Source: Spirochaetales bacterium
Lineage (GTDB): Bacteria > Spirochaetota > Spirochaetia > Sphaerochaetales > Sphaerochaetaceae
DNA: 6,071 nt
Direction: 5' to 3'
NCBI GenBank assembly: GCA_022785155.1
Contig: JALFRH010000140.1
Location: forward strand, 1-6,071
The position numbers and the translations under genes were made by a program. Every line of letters starts with the position of its first letter. The stretch's first letter is position 1. Shown here one piece after another: positions 1-5,552 of the stretch. The notes beneath the pieces were generated by a model, which was not told where the DNA came from, ran no database searches, and was given only the letters and a program-made list of their open reading frames with translations.

Positions 1-480
1 GAAAGCGGAGACAGCGCTTATCCATATTACATCACTGTCAGTGAAAAGGATCCCGCCTATGATGGAAATGCATATACCATAATGCCGCTTATAGACGACT
101 CTCTCCCTGGTTTCACTCCCATTCAGGGAAACATCAAATACAAGGATGAAAGCCAGGAGTATATGAAGGCCTATAAGTGGAATGCAAAGAAGTGGAACAC
201 TACCACCATGTCCCCTTCGGAGTGGAGGCCTGAGTCATCGGTGGTAAACGGCGACAGCGTCACGAGTCTCGTCTATTCCAAGGCCTTGGGAATGAACCTC
301 TATACAAAGACTCAGTTTACTTTCCGTTATAGAGAGGGAAAGAAGGAGCTTGTCTTCTACAACGCAGGAGAAGGCACCACTGCAAACTTTGTGAACGTCG
401 GGCTATTTACAAACAAGAACCCGTCACCAGGCTTGGATAAGTATTCATTTGTACTGACAAAGATGGAGGGAGAAATATGA
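1..480 (+). CDS. C-terminal part of an unrecognised protein (5' end outside window)
   Basis: The reading frame is open from base 1 to the TGA at 478-480, giving at least 159 residues, so the true start lies upstream. The ATG at 82 is probably internal, because the frame upstream of it codes for similar sequence (ESGDSAYPYYITVSEKDPAY). I do not recognise the family. The visible part is polar and rich in Tyr, Asn, Thr, Ser and Lys, with no membrane segment and no Cys. Stretches such as TQFTFRYREGKKELVFYNAG alternate like beta strands. That composition suits a secreted or surface-exposed beta-rich domain, but this is inference. The stop overlaps the start of the next gene (ATGA), so the two are almost surely co-transcribed and translationally coupled. 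Since that neighbour is a predicted outer-membrane protein, an envelope role is plausible. I am confident it is coding and not confident of any function. Confidence 0.75.
   Translation, partial: ESGDSAYPYYITVSEKDPAYDGNAYTIMPLIDDSLPGFTPIQGNIKYKDESQEYMKAYKWNAKKWNTTTMSPSEWRPESSVVNGDSVTSLVYSKALGMNLYTKTQFTFRYREGKKELVFYNAGEGTTANFVNVGLFTNKNPSPGLDKYSFVLTKMEGEI
465..470 (+). promoter_or_regulatory. Shine-Dalgarno of the outer-membrane protein gene
   Basis: GGAGGG lies inside the last codons of the preceding gene, 6 bases before the ATG at 477 and 9 before the ATG at 480. Either ATG could be used, and the protein differs by one Met. Its position inside the upstream gene, with the ATGA stop/start overlap, points to translational coupling. 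Confidence 0.7.
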
Positions 481-1736
481 TGAAGAAGATAATGTGTACA
501 TTGGTTTTGGTTTCTGTGGTCTTTTCTCTTTCTGCAGCCTTCGTCCCTTTCTCTTATAACCGTACTTCTTCCTTCTTTTCTTCCCCTGCCACCATTGGAG
601 AAGTAGAGGAGGACACTCCCTTTGGCTTCATGGTTGATGTCTCTTCAGATATAAAGGGGCTATCTTTCCTTTCCTCTCCATTAAGTGTCACAGAAGAGGC
701 TGCAGAGAGCATGGCCCTGTCTTTGGAGAAGAAGGACATGGAGTGGTGGAAGGATAATGCGGAGGTCATATCTGTCTTCTCTTCCTTCGATTCCTCGTTC
801 CCTGTTCCTTCTTTTGACGAGGATAATGAAACCTTTGAGTTATGGAGAATAAGAAACTACCTTACATCCACCTTCCTGTCCTCTTCCTACACAAAAGAAA
901 GAAGGGCATATGTAGTGACAGCCCTGGCAGATGATGAAGATGTCTTCATGAGAGAGAAGAAGATAGGAGGAAACAGCGATCTCTATCTTTCCCTCTTTGG
1001 AGAGAAGATATCTGATGGCTTTGGCTGGGGCTGGAATGTAAACCTTGGCTTCGATGGAAGTGAAAGGCTTTTTGGAGGAGGAAAAAGCATATTCTCCCTG
1101 GACACACGGGGAGAGATAGGTTATGCCTTCTCTGTCACCGATAAACTGACCATCGGTATCAGCTGTATACCATCCTTGAGGATGGAGACATATATCCTTC
1201 CTTCTTCCTATGCCCTCTCAAGGCTCCAAGGAGATATGTTGTCACTCTTTACGGAGGACTTCAGGTTCGGTACCGGTATTGAGGTGAACATGGGGCTTTT
1301 GTACAGAGTAAACGAGGAGCTTTCATTTACAATCGATGGAAGAAACCTTCCTTCCCTATACAGCTACTGGGGCTTATCTCTATCTGATATGGCATCCTTC
1401 AACCTCAACTTCAACAGGCTTAAAGACACTTGGGTAGAACTCCCTGACGGAGTCTTGGGAGCCCACTGGAAGAGAGGAAGACATAGTGTGGATGTAGCTA
1501 TGGACAGTATTGTGTCCCAGCTCTTGTGGATGAAGGAAGTGGATGGATATGAGTTCGACTTTATGCTATGCCCCAAGGTGAAGTACAGCTACTCTTTGGG
1601 AAAACAAAAGACACTGACGGCATATCTTGAGAACAGCCTCATTGCCTTCGCCCTTGACTACAACGGCTTCTCCTTCTCTCTTTCCTATAAGGTGGAAGAC
1701 AACAACATAGGAATGAAGATAGGCTATAGATTCTAG
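477..1736 (+). CDS. predicted outer-membrane beta-barrel protein, family not recognised
   Basis: The 419-residue product begins with a classical signal peptide: Lys at 3-4, a hydrophobic core at about 5-18, and a likely cleavage after SAA at 19-21. The Cys at residue 7 is not in a lipobox, so this is not a lipoprotein. Residues 30-165 are acidic and Ser/Phe-rich. From about residue 167 to the end there are many alternating polar/hydrophobic strands with short turns, for example around 168-192, 206-230, 263-287 and 366-406. The chain ends in GMKIGYRF; a C-terminal aromatic strand ending in Phe is the usual recognition signal for the BAM assembly machinery. The segment FTIDGRNLPSLYSYWG (284-299) loosely recalls the conserved strand-turn of FadL/UPF0164-like barrels of spirochaetes, but I cannot assign it. 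It may be a porin, a transporter or a structural barrel. It overlaps the preceding gene by 4 bases and is followed by a terminator-like hairpin. Confidence 0.8.
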   Translation: MMKKIMCTLVLVSVVFSLSAAFVPFSYNRTSSFFSSPATIGEVEEDTPFGFMVDVSSDIKGLSFLSSPLSVTEEAAESMALSLEKKDMEWWKDNAEVISVFSSFDSSFPVPSFDEDNETFELWRIRNYLTSTFLSSSYTKERRAYVVTALADDEDVFMREKKIGGNSDLYLSLFGEKISDGFGWGWNVNLGFDGSERLFGGGKSIFSLDTRGEIGYAFSVTDKLTIGISCIPSLRMETYILPSSYALSRLQGDMLSLFTEDFRFGTGIEVNMGLLYRVNEELSFTIDGRNLPSLYSYWGLSLSDMASFNLNFNRLKDTWVELPDGVLGAHWKRGRHSVDVAMDSIVSQLLWMKEVDGYEFDFMLCPKVKYSYSLGKQKTLTAYLENSLIAFALDYNGFSFSLSYKVEDNNIGMKIGYRF

Positions 1737-1767
1737 TCAACTTGTTGAAAAATAAAGAGTAAGGCAT

Positions 1768-1802
1768 AATATGGTCCTTTCTTTGGAAGGGCCATATTTC
1801 TT
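1768..1802 (+). terminator. hairpin terminator after the outer-membrane protein gene
   Basis: Arms at 1768-1780 and 1786-1798 pair over 13 positions, with two G-T wobbles, around the 5-base loop CTTTG. A short T-rich run (TTTCTT) follows the stem. It lies 31 bases after the stop at 1736 and before the start of the next gene at 1861, as expected for an intrinsic terminator. The T-run is interrupted by a C, so efficiency is uncertain. Confidence 0.75.
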
Positions 1803-1812
1803 CGTAGTCTAT

Positions 1813-1839
1813 TTGTCATATTGGAGTGCAAAGATACTC
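1813..1839 (+). promoter_or_regulatory. possible weak promoter for the radical SAM gene
   Basis: TTGTCA at 1813-1818 resembles a -35 box and GATACT at 1834-1839 a -10 box, but the spacing is only 15 bases. The gene needs its own promoter if the hairpin at 1768-1798 works, and this is the best candidate I find in the 125-base gap. It would leave a very short leader before the ATG at 1861. Confidence 0.25.
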
Positions 1840-1860
1840 TCCTTTTGATAACATATAGCC

Positions 1861-2982
1861 ATGAAGGCCATAAGTTTTCTCATTAAGCCTGCTTCAGGCT
1901 CCTGCAACATGAGGTGCAGGTATTGTTTCTATGAAGATATATCCTCCCATCGTGAGACCTATAACATGGGAGTAATGACCAAGGAAATGGCCTCCCGTCT
2001 TATTTCCTGGGCCTTTTCCTCCCTCTCGGAGGACGGCATGGTATCCTTTGCCTTCCAGGGAGGAGAGCCTACTATGGCGGGCCTGGGATACTTCAGGCAC
2101 TTTATCGAGGAAGTGAAGAAGAATAAAAAGGAAGGGCAGAGGGTAAGCTTCAGCCTTCAGACCAACGGGTATGCCATTACAGAGGAGTGGGCGGCTCTTT
2201 TTAAGGAGAACGGTTTTCTCATCGGGATATCTCTGGACGGAAACAAGAACCAGCACGATAGATATAGAGTGGACGAAAAGGGGGAGGGTACTTTTCTCAG
2301 GGTCATAGACAGACTGAAGATTCTTGAAAAGTATAAAGTGGACTACAACGCTCTCTGTGTAGTCACCGGCAACACAGATCCTGTGAAGGTCTACTCCTCC
2401 CTTAAAAGAGAGGGGTTCTCCTTTCTTCAGTTCATCCCATGCTTGGACCCCTATGAAGAGGAGAGGGGGAAAAGGGAGTTTTCCCTTACCCCTGAGAAAT
2501 ACTCCCTTTTCCTCTCATCAACCTTCGACCTTTGGTATAGGGACTGGAAGAATGGGAAATATACCAGTGTCAGGCTCTTTGACGACTATGTCCATCTGGC
2601 TATGGGGGAAGCTCCGTCATCCTGCTCTGTCCTTGGGCGTTGCGGGGGCTATATAGTGGTGGAGGCGGACGGCTCAATCTATCCCTGCGACTTCTATGTC
2701 ACCGATAAGTGGAGGATAGGAATATTCTCAGACTTTGCTACTGTGGACGAGGTGTATAGAAGCAAAGTCATGGAGGATTTTCTCTTTGAGGGCTCAAAGG
2801 AGAGGGAAGAGTGCAGGAAGTGCCAGTGGAGAGGCCTCTGTAACGGAGGCTGCAGAAGAGACTGCGACTATATGGGTAAACTGGGCCCCAACTATTTCTG
2901 CTCCTCCTTCAAGGCCTTCTTCAACCACTCCTACTCCAGAATCCAGGAGATTGCCAGGCTGGAATTGGAGTACAGAGGGTGA
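1861..2982 (+). CDS. anaerobic sulfatase-maturating enzyme (radical SAM, SPASM domain)
   Basis: This cytoplasmic radical SAM enzyme is expected to oxidise the active-site Cys or Ser of sulfatases to formylglycine without oxygen. The 373-residue length is near that of Clostridium perfringens anSME (about 370), and I recognise collinear similarity. The radical SAM cluster motif CNMRCRYC has Cys at 15, 19 and 22; GGEP lies at 67-70 and QTNG at 100-103. The C-terminal SPASM domain has Cys at 255, 261, 276, 318, 321, 327, 331, 335 and 347, enough for two auxiliary 4Fe-4S clusters. Asp277 in YPCDFYV matches the proposed catalytic base of the clostridial enzyme. The ATG at 1861 is fixed because the next in-frame ATG (1909) falls inside the cluster motif, yet there is no clear Shine-Dalgarno sequence before it. 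No sulfatase is present here, so a related SPASM maturase with another substrate protein remains possible. Confidence 0.88.
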   Translation: MKAISFLIKPASGSCNMRCRYCFYEDISSHRETYNMGVMTKEMASRLISWAFSSLSEDGMVSFAFQGGEPTMAGLGYFRHFIEEVKKNKKEGQRVSFSLQTNGYAITEEWAALFKENGFLIGISLDGNKNQHDRYRVDEKGEGTFLRVIDRLKILEKYKVDYNALCVVTGNTDPVKVYSSLKREGFSFLQFIPCLDPYEEERGKREFSLTPEKYSLFLSSTFDLWYRDWKNGKYTSVRLFDDYVHLAMGEAPSSCSVLGRCGGYIVVEADGSIYPCDFYVTDKWRIGIFSDFATVDEVYRSKVMEDFLFEGSKEREECRKCQWRGLCNGGCRRDCDYMGKLGPNYFCSSFKAFFNHSYSRIQEIARLELEYRG

Positions 2983-3002
2983 AATGTGTAGCCTATTTGA
3001 AA

Positions 3003-3031
3003 ATGAAAAGTAAAACTTGTTTTCACTTCAT
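3003..3031 (+). repeat. imperfect AT-rich inverted repeat between the radical SAM and phosphoesterase genes
   Basis: ATGA (3003-3006) pairs with TCAT (3028-3031), AGT (3009-3011) with ACT (3025-3027), and AAAAC (3012-3016) with GTTTT (3019-3023), with small bulges. The dyad covers the -35 region of the next promoter. It could be a weak transcription stop or a regulator binding site. No T-run follows, so it is a poor intrinsic terminator. Confidence 0.3.
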
Positions 3032-3046
3032 AGTGGGGATTATAAT
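3017..3046 (+). promoter_or_regulatory. promoter of the phosphoesterase/ParB-like unit
   Basis: A perfect TATAAT lies at 3041-3046, preceded by TTGTTT at 3017-3022 with 18-base spacing. Transcription would start near 3052-3055, leaving a leader of only about a dozen bases before the ATG at 3066, just enough to carry the Shine-Dalgarno sequence. The -35 box is weak (TTG conserved) and lies within the dyad at 3003-3031. Confidence 0.6.
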
Positions 3047-3054
3047 TTTTACCT

Positions 3055-3059
3055 GAAGG
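3055..3059 (+). promoter_or_regulatory. Shine-Dalgarno deciding the phosphoesterase start
   Basis: GAAGG ends 6 bases before the ATG at 3066. The alternative TTG codon at 3060 directly abuts this site, which leaves no room for initiation. The ATG at 3066 is therefore the better start. Confidence 0.65.
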
Positions 3060-3065
3060 TTGAAT

Positions 3066-3737
3066 ATGAGGTTACTTTGTGTTTCAGACACTACCAGGAG
3101 TCTAGCATTCTCGCCAAGCATAAAGAGTATCTATCATGACACTGATCTGATACTCTCTGCCGGTGATATGCCTCTGGAGTCTTATGACTACATGACCACA
3201 ATGCTTTCCCGTGATGTCTATTATGTGTATGGAAACCATAACTTGAACCATTTCGACAGAGATATGAAGGGGGGCTCCATAGTAGGTATGGATCCCTATT
3301 CCTCTTCCATCAAATTCTATGGCTTTTTGTTGGATGGAAAGATTGTCAGGGACAAATCCACAGGTCTCTTGATAGCGGGGCTGGGAGGCAGCATGCGCTA
3401 CAATGAAGGGGACAGCCAGTACACAGAACGCCAAATGGAAAATAGAATCAGGAAATTAATACCTTTTCTTCTATATAACAAACTTCGTTATGGACGCTAT
3501 CTAGACATTTTGGTGACACATGCTCCACCATATGGCATGGGGGACGGGCAGGATCTCTGCCACATGGGTTTCAAGTGTTTTTTGGACTTCATGAAGAAGT
3601 ACGAGCCGAAATACTTGGTCCATGGTCATGTCCACCTTGATGATTGTAATCTGCCTCGTGTCGTTGAGTTTGGAAAAACAAAGGTAGTGAACGTATACGG
3701 CAGTTACCTCATCGATGACGATAAGCTTGGAGGGTGA
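3066..3737 (+). CDS. calcineurin-like metallophosphoesterase with altered metal site
   Basis: With the start at ATG 3066 the product has 223 residues. The superfamily motifs occur in order: SDT at 7-9, GD at 33-34, GNHN at 56-59, THAPP at 151-155 and GHVH at 187-190. These residues normally hold two metal ions that hydrolyse phosphomonoesters or phosphodiesters. Two positions differ from the usual pattern: D-x-H is D-x-T (Asp8, Thr10) and GNHD/E is GNHN (Asn59). The catalytic His58 and the distal His residues 152, 188 and 190 remain. It may have changed metal use, or be a non-canonical subfamily; I recall related clostridial and spirochaetal proteins lacking the first His. There is no signal peptide, so it is cytoplasmic. 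It is separated by 4 bases from the ParB-like gene, whose Shine-Dalgarno lies in its last codons. The substrate is unknown; small nucleotides, RNA, DNA and phosphoproteins are all possible. Confidence 0.83.
   Translation: MRLLCVSDTTRSLAFSPSIKSIYHDTDLILSAGDMPLESYDYMTTMLSRDVYYVYGNHNLNHFDRDMKGGSIVGMDPYSSSIKFYGFLLDGKIVRDKSTGLLIAGLGGSMRYNEGDSQYTERQMENRIRKLIPFLLYNKLRYGRYLDILVTHAPPYGMGDGQDLCHMGFKCFLDFMKKYEPKYLVHGHVHLDDCNLPRVVEFGKTKVVNVYGSYLIDDDKLGG
3729..3734 (+). promoter_or_regulatory. Shine-Dalgarno deciding the ParB-like gene start
   Basis: GGAGGG, immediately before the TGA (3735-3737) of the phosphoesterase gene, sits 7 bases before the ATG at 3742. The upstream in-frame ATG at 3715 lacks such a site and would place this sequence inside the coding region, so 3742 is the likely start. 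Confidence 0.75.
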
Positions 3738-3741
3738 AACA

Positions 3742-4638
3742 ATGGCGGATCCTGTCGTAACTGCCAATGATTTCGATTTAGCTCGTTTCAAAGCAAATAT
3801 TCAGAAAGTATTCTCCACCTTTGTATGGAAGAATCCGAATCTTTTATCACTATATGAAGTAACGAAACTCATCAAACCTGACAGCGAAGCCTATCTTGGA
3901 ATGCAGGCCATAGAAGTCAAGAAGATAATTGGAAGCGAAAACCGCTATCAGGACTTCTCCAGCGCCTTCTATCCCACCAACAACTCCCTCAAGGGAAGGT
4001 GGCAGAGTATAGACGCTGCAAGGCTTGACAACGTAACCCTTCCTCCTATTTCCGTCTATAAAATAGGGGAATGGTACTTTGTAAGGGATGGAAACCATAG
4101 GGTGTCGGTGGCCAGAAGTGAGGGCTTGGAGTTTATAGATGCAGAGGTTGTGGAGCTTTCTTCAAAGATTCCTTTGGAAGAAGGCATGACCCTCAATGAA
4201 CTCAAAAAGAGGGTGGTGGCCAACGAGAGACAGGCCTTTATAGACCAATATAACCCCACATATCTTCCTATGGACAAAATATGGTTCACAACCCCTGGAG
4301 CCTATCCTGAGATGGTGCACCAAATCCTTGTCCATAAATACTATGCCAACGAGCACCTGGACAGGGTCCTTTCCTTCCAGGAGGGAGCTGAAAGCTGGTA
4401 TAAGAATGTATATTCCCCATTGGTGAACGTCATAGAAAAAGAACACTTGAGGTCTCATTTCCCCGGCTCTTCCGATGGTGACATCTATATGTGGCTTGTA
4501 AGAAGATGGGATGAGATGAAACGTGTGGATGCCCTTTCAACCGAGGAGGACGCAGCCAAGGATGTCATCAAGAATGATGACAAAAGCGTACTGGTCCACT
4601 GGCTTGAGTACATCAGAAACAAGCTCTCAAGAAAGTAG
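3742..4638 (+). CDS. ParB/sulfiredoxin-fold nucleotide-binding-like protein, function unknown
   Basis: The 298-residue soluble protein carries DGNHRVSVAR at 116-125, which matches the phosphate-binding box of ParB-like domains (GxxR with small residues after it). The preceding strands LPPISVYKIGEWYFVRDGNHR (100-120) fit the ParB/Srx fold. Sulfiredoxin's catalytic Cys is replaced here by Asn118, so peroxiredoxin repair is unlikely. A second conserved-looking region, YSPLVNVIEKEHL to IYMWLVRRWDEMK (about 224-260), resembles C-terminal segments of ParB-like conserved hypothetical proteins, such as DUF4032-type ones, from spirochaetes and Chloroflexi; this assignment is from memory. There is no helix-turn-helix or centromere-binding domain typical of plasmid or chromosome ParB, and no ParA partner is nearby, so I would not call it a partition protein. 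It is coupled to the phosphoesterase gene and ends in a hairpin. A nucleotide-sensing or nucleotide-dependent regulatory role is only inference. Confidence 0.7.
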   Translation: MADPVVTANDFDLARFKANIQKVFSTFVWKNPNLLSLYEVTKLIKPDSEAYLGMQAIEVKKIIGSENRYQDFSSAFYPTNNSLKGRWQSIDAARLDNVTLPPISVYKIGEWYFVRDGNHRVSVARSEGLEFIDAEVVELSSKIPLEEGMTLNELKKRVVANERQAFIDQYNPTYLPMDKIWFTTPGAYPEMVHQILVHKYYANEHLDRVLSFQEGAESWYKNVYSPLVNVIEKEHLRSHFPGSSDGDIYMWLVRRWDEMKRVDALSTEEDAAKDVIKNDDKSVLVHWLEYIRNKLSRK

Positions 4639-4656
4639 AGTCTTCTTGAGACTTTT
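4625..4656 (+). terminator. hairpin terminator overlapping the ParB-like stop codon
   Basis: TCTCAAGAA (4625-4633) pairs perfectly with TTCTTGAGA (4643-4651) around a 9-base loop that contains the TAG stop (4636-4638); C then TTTT follows. A second, exclusive hairpin, AGTCT/AGACT (4639-4643 with 4649-4653), also ends in a T-run. The stem overlaps the coding region and the T-run is short, so termination may be partial. Confidence 0.5.
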
Positions 4657-4661
4657 CCAGT

Positions 4662-4693
4662 TTGACAGTATTGTTAAATCAGGAAGATATCAT
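4662..4693 (+). promoter_or_regulatory. possible promoter of thyA-folA
   Basis: A perfect -35 consensus TTGACA lies at 4662-4667. The best -10 match is TATCAT (4688-4693, five of six positions), but the spacing is 20 bases; GATATC at 4686 gives 18-base spacing with a poorer match. Location between a hairpin and the thyA Shine-Dalgarno supports a promoter here, but the element is not ideal. Confidence 0.4.
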
Positions 4694-4713
4694 TTAAAAA
4701 AAGAGGACTATCA

Positions 4714-5544
4714 ATGAGTAGGGCTGATGAGATATTTGTAGAGAACATAAAAGATATATTGGAGAACGGGTTTTCAGACGAGAACCTGGAGGTAAGGCCT
4801 CATTGGGCTGATGGAACCCCCGCCCATACCATCAAGAAGTTCGGGGTGGTAAACAGATACAACCTGAAAGAGGAGTTTCCTATTCTTACCATCCGTAAGA
4901 CATACCTTAAGAGCGCCATTGATGAGATGCTATGGATATGGCAGAAGAAATCCAACAGGATCGCCGATCTCCATTCCCATGTCTGGGATAGCTGGGCAGA
5001 CGAGAATGGAACCATTGGCAAGGCCTATGGGTACCAGCTGGGAGTAAAGCATCATTACAAGGAAGGGGAGTTCGATCAGGTTGACAGGGTCCTATATGAT
5101 CTGAAGCATAATCCTCAGTCCAGAAGAATCCTCACCAATATCTATAACCACCATGACCTGGGGGAGATGATGCTCTATCCCTGTGCATATTCCATGACCT
5201 TCAATGTCTCAGGCCGTACTCTCAACGGCATACTGAACCAACGTAGCCAGGATATGCTGACGGCCAACAACTGGAACGTGGCCCAGTATGCCGTATTGAT
5301 GCATATGATGGCCCAGGTATCTGACTTGGAAGTGGGGGAACTGGTCCATGTAATAGCAGACGCCCATATCTACGACAGGCATATTCCGATTGTGAAGGAA
5401 ATCATTGAAAACCAGCAGTATCCTGCTCCGGAATTTGTGATGAACAAAGAAATCAAGGATTTCTATGGCTTTTCAAGAGATGATTTCAAGCTCAAGGGAT
5501 ATGAGTGCAACACCAAGAAGTATGATATTCCCGTTGCAATCTAG
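4714..5544 (+). CDS. thyA: thymidylate synthase ThyA
   Basis: This cytoplasmic enzyme methylates dUMP to dTMP using 5,10-methylene-tetrahydrofolate and releases dihydrofolate. The 276 residues are slightly longer than E. coli ThyA (264) and align along its whole length. Visible features are the phosphate-binding Arg28 (VRPHW, DGTPAHT), FPILTIRKT (55-63), LWIWQ (73-77), HVWDSWADENG (89-99), the SRR pair (Arg137, Arg138), catalytic Cys157 in YPCAYS, QRSQD (176-180), Asn188, HIY (218-220) and the C-terminal PVAI. The His that follows the catalytic Cys in E. coli is Ala here, and the LPFN segment is ANNWN. Bacillus subtilis-type ThyA also lacks that His (PCVYE), and I associate the ANNWN form with anaerobic Firmicutes-like sequences, so this is a variant rather than a broken enzyme. 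GAGGA at 4703-4707, 6 bases before the ATG, supports the start. folA follows after 8 bases. Confidence 0.96.
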   Translation: MSRADEIFVENIKDILENGFSDENLEVRPHWADGTPAHTIKKFGVVNRYNLKEEFPILTIRKTYLKSAIDEMLWIWQKKSNRIADLHSHVWDSWADENGTIGKAYGYQLGVKHHYKEGEFDQVDRVLYDLKHNPQSRRILTNIYNHHDLGEMMLYPCAYSMTFNVSGRTLNGILNQRSQDMLTANNWNVAQYAVLMHMMAQVSDLEVGELVHVIADAHIYDRHIPIVKEIIENQQYPAPEFVMNKEIKDFYGFSRDDFKLKGYECNTKKYDIPVAI

Positions 5545-5548
5545 GAGG
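5543..5548 (+). promoter_or_regulatory. Shine-Dalgarno of folA, overlapping the thyA stop
   Basis: AGGAGG begins inside the thyA TAG stop (5542-5544) and lies 4 bases before the ATG at 5553. This is a strong site with short spacing, consistent with ribosomes passing from thyA to folA. Confidence 0.75.
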
Positions 5549-5552
5549 AAAG

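Noticed and set aside
1894..2256. 120-codon open frame on the minus strand inside the radical SAM gene
   Set aside because: It is antisense to a conserved enzyme with intact motifs, has no ribosome site or recognisable domain, and is explained by codon bias.
2735..3013. Plus-strand open frame overlapping the end of the radical SAM gene
   Set aside because: It is out of frame with conserved SPASM-domain coding sequence, has low-complexity Ala/Ser/Glu content and no Shine-Dalgarno sequence.
3060..3065. TTG start two codons upstream for the phosphoesterase
   Set aside because: It directly abuts the GAAGG site, leaving no spacer; the ATG at 3066 has correct spacing and the family motif starts right after it.
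3715..3741. Earlier ATG start for the ParB-like protein
   Set aside because: It would overlap the phosphoesterase gene and encode the GGAGGG site as protein; the ATG at 3742 follows that site at 7 bases.
3742..4638. Chromosome or plasmid partition protein ParB
   Set aside because: Only the nucleotide-box region matches; there is no helix-turn-helix domain, ParA gene or parS-like repeat nearby.
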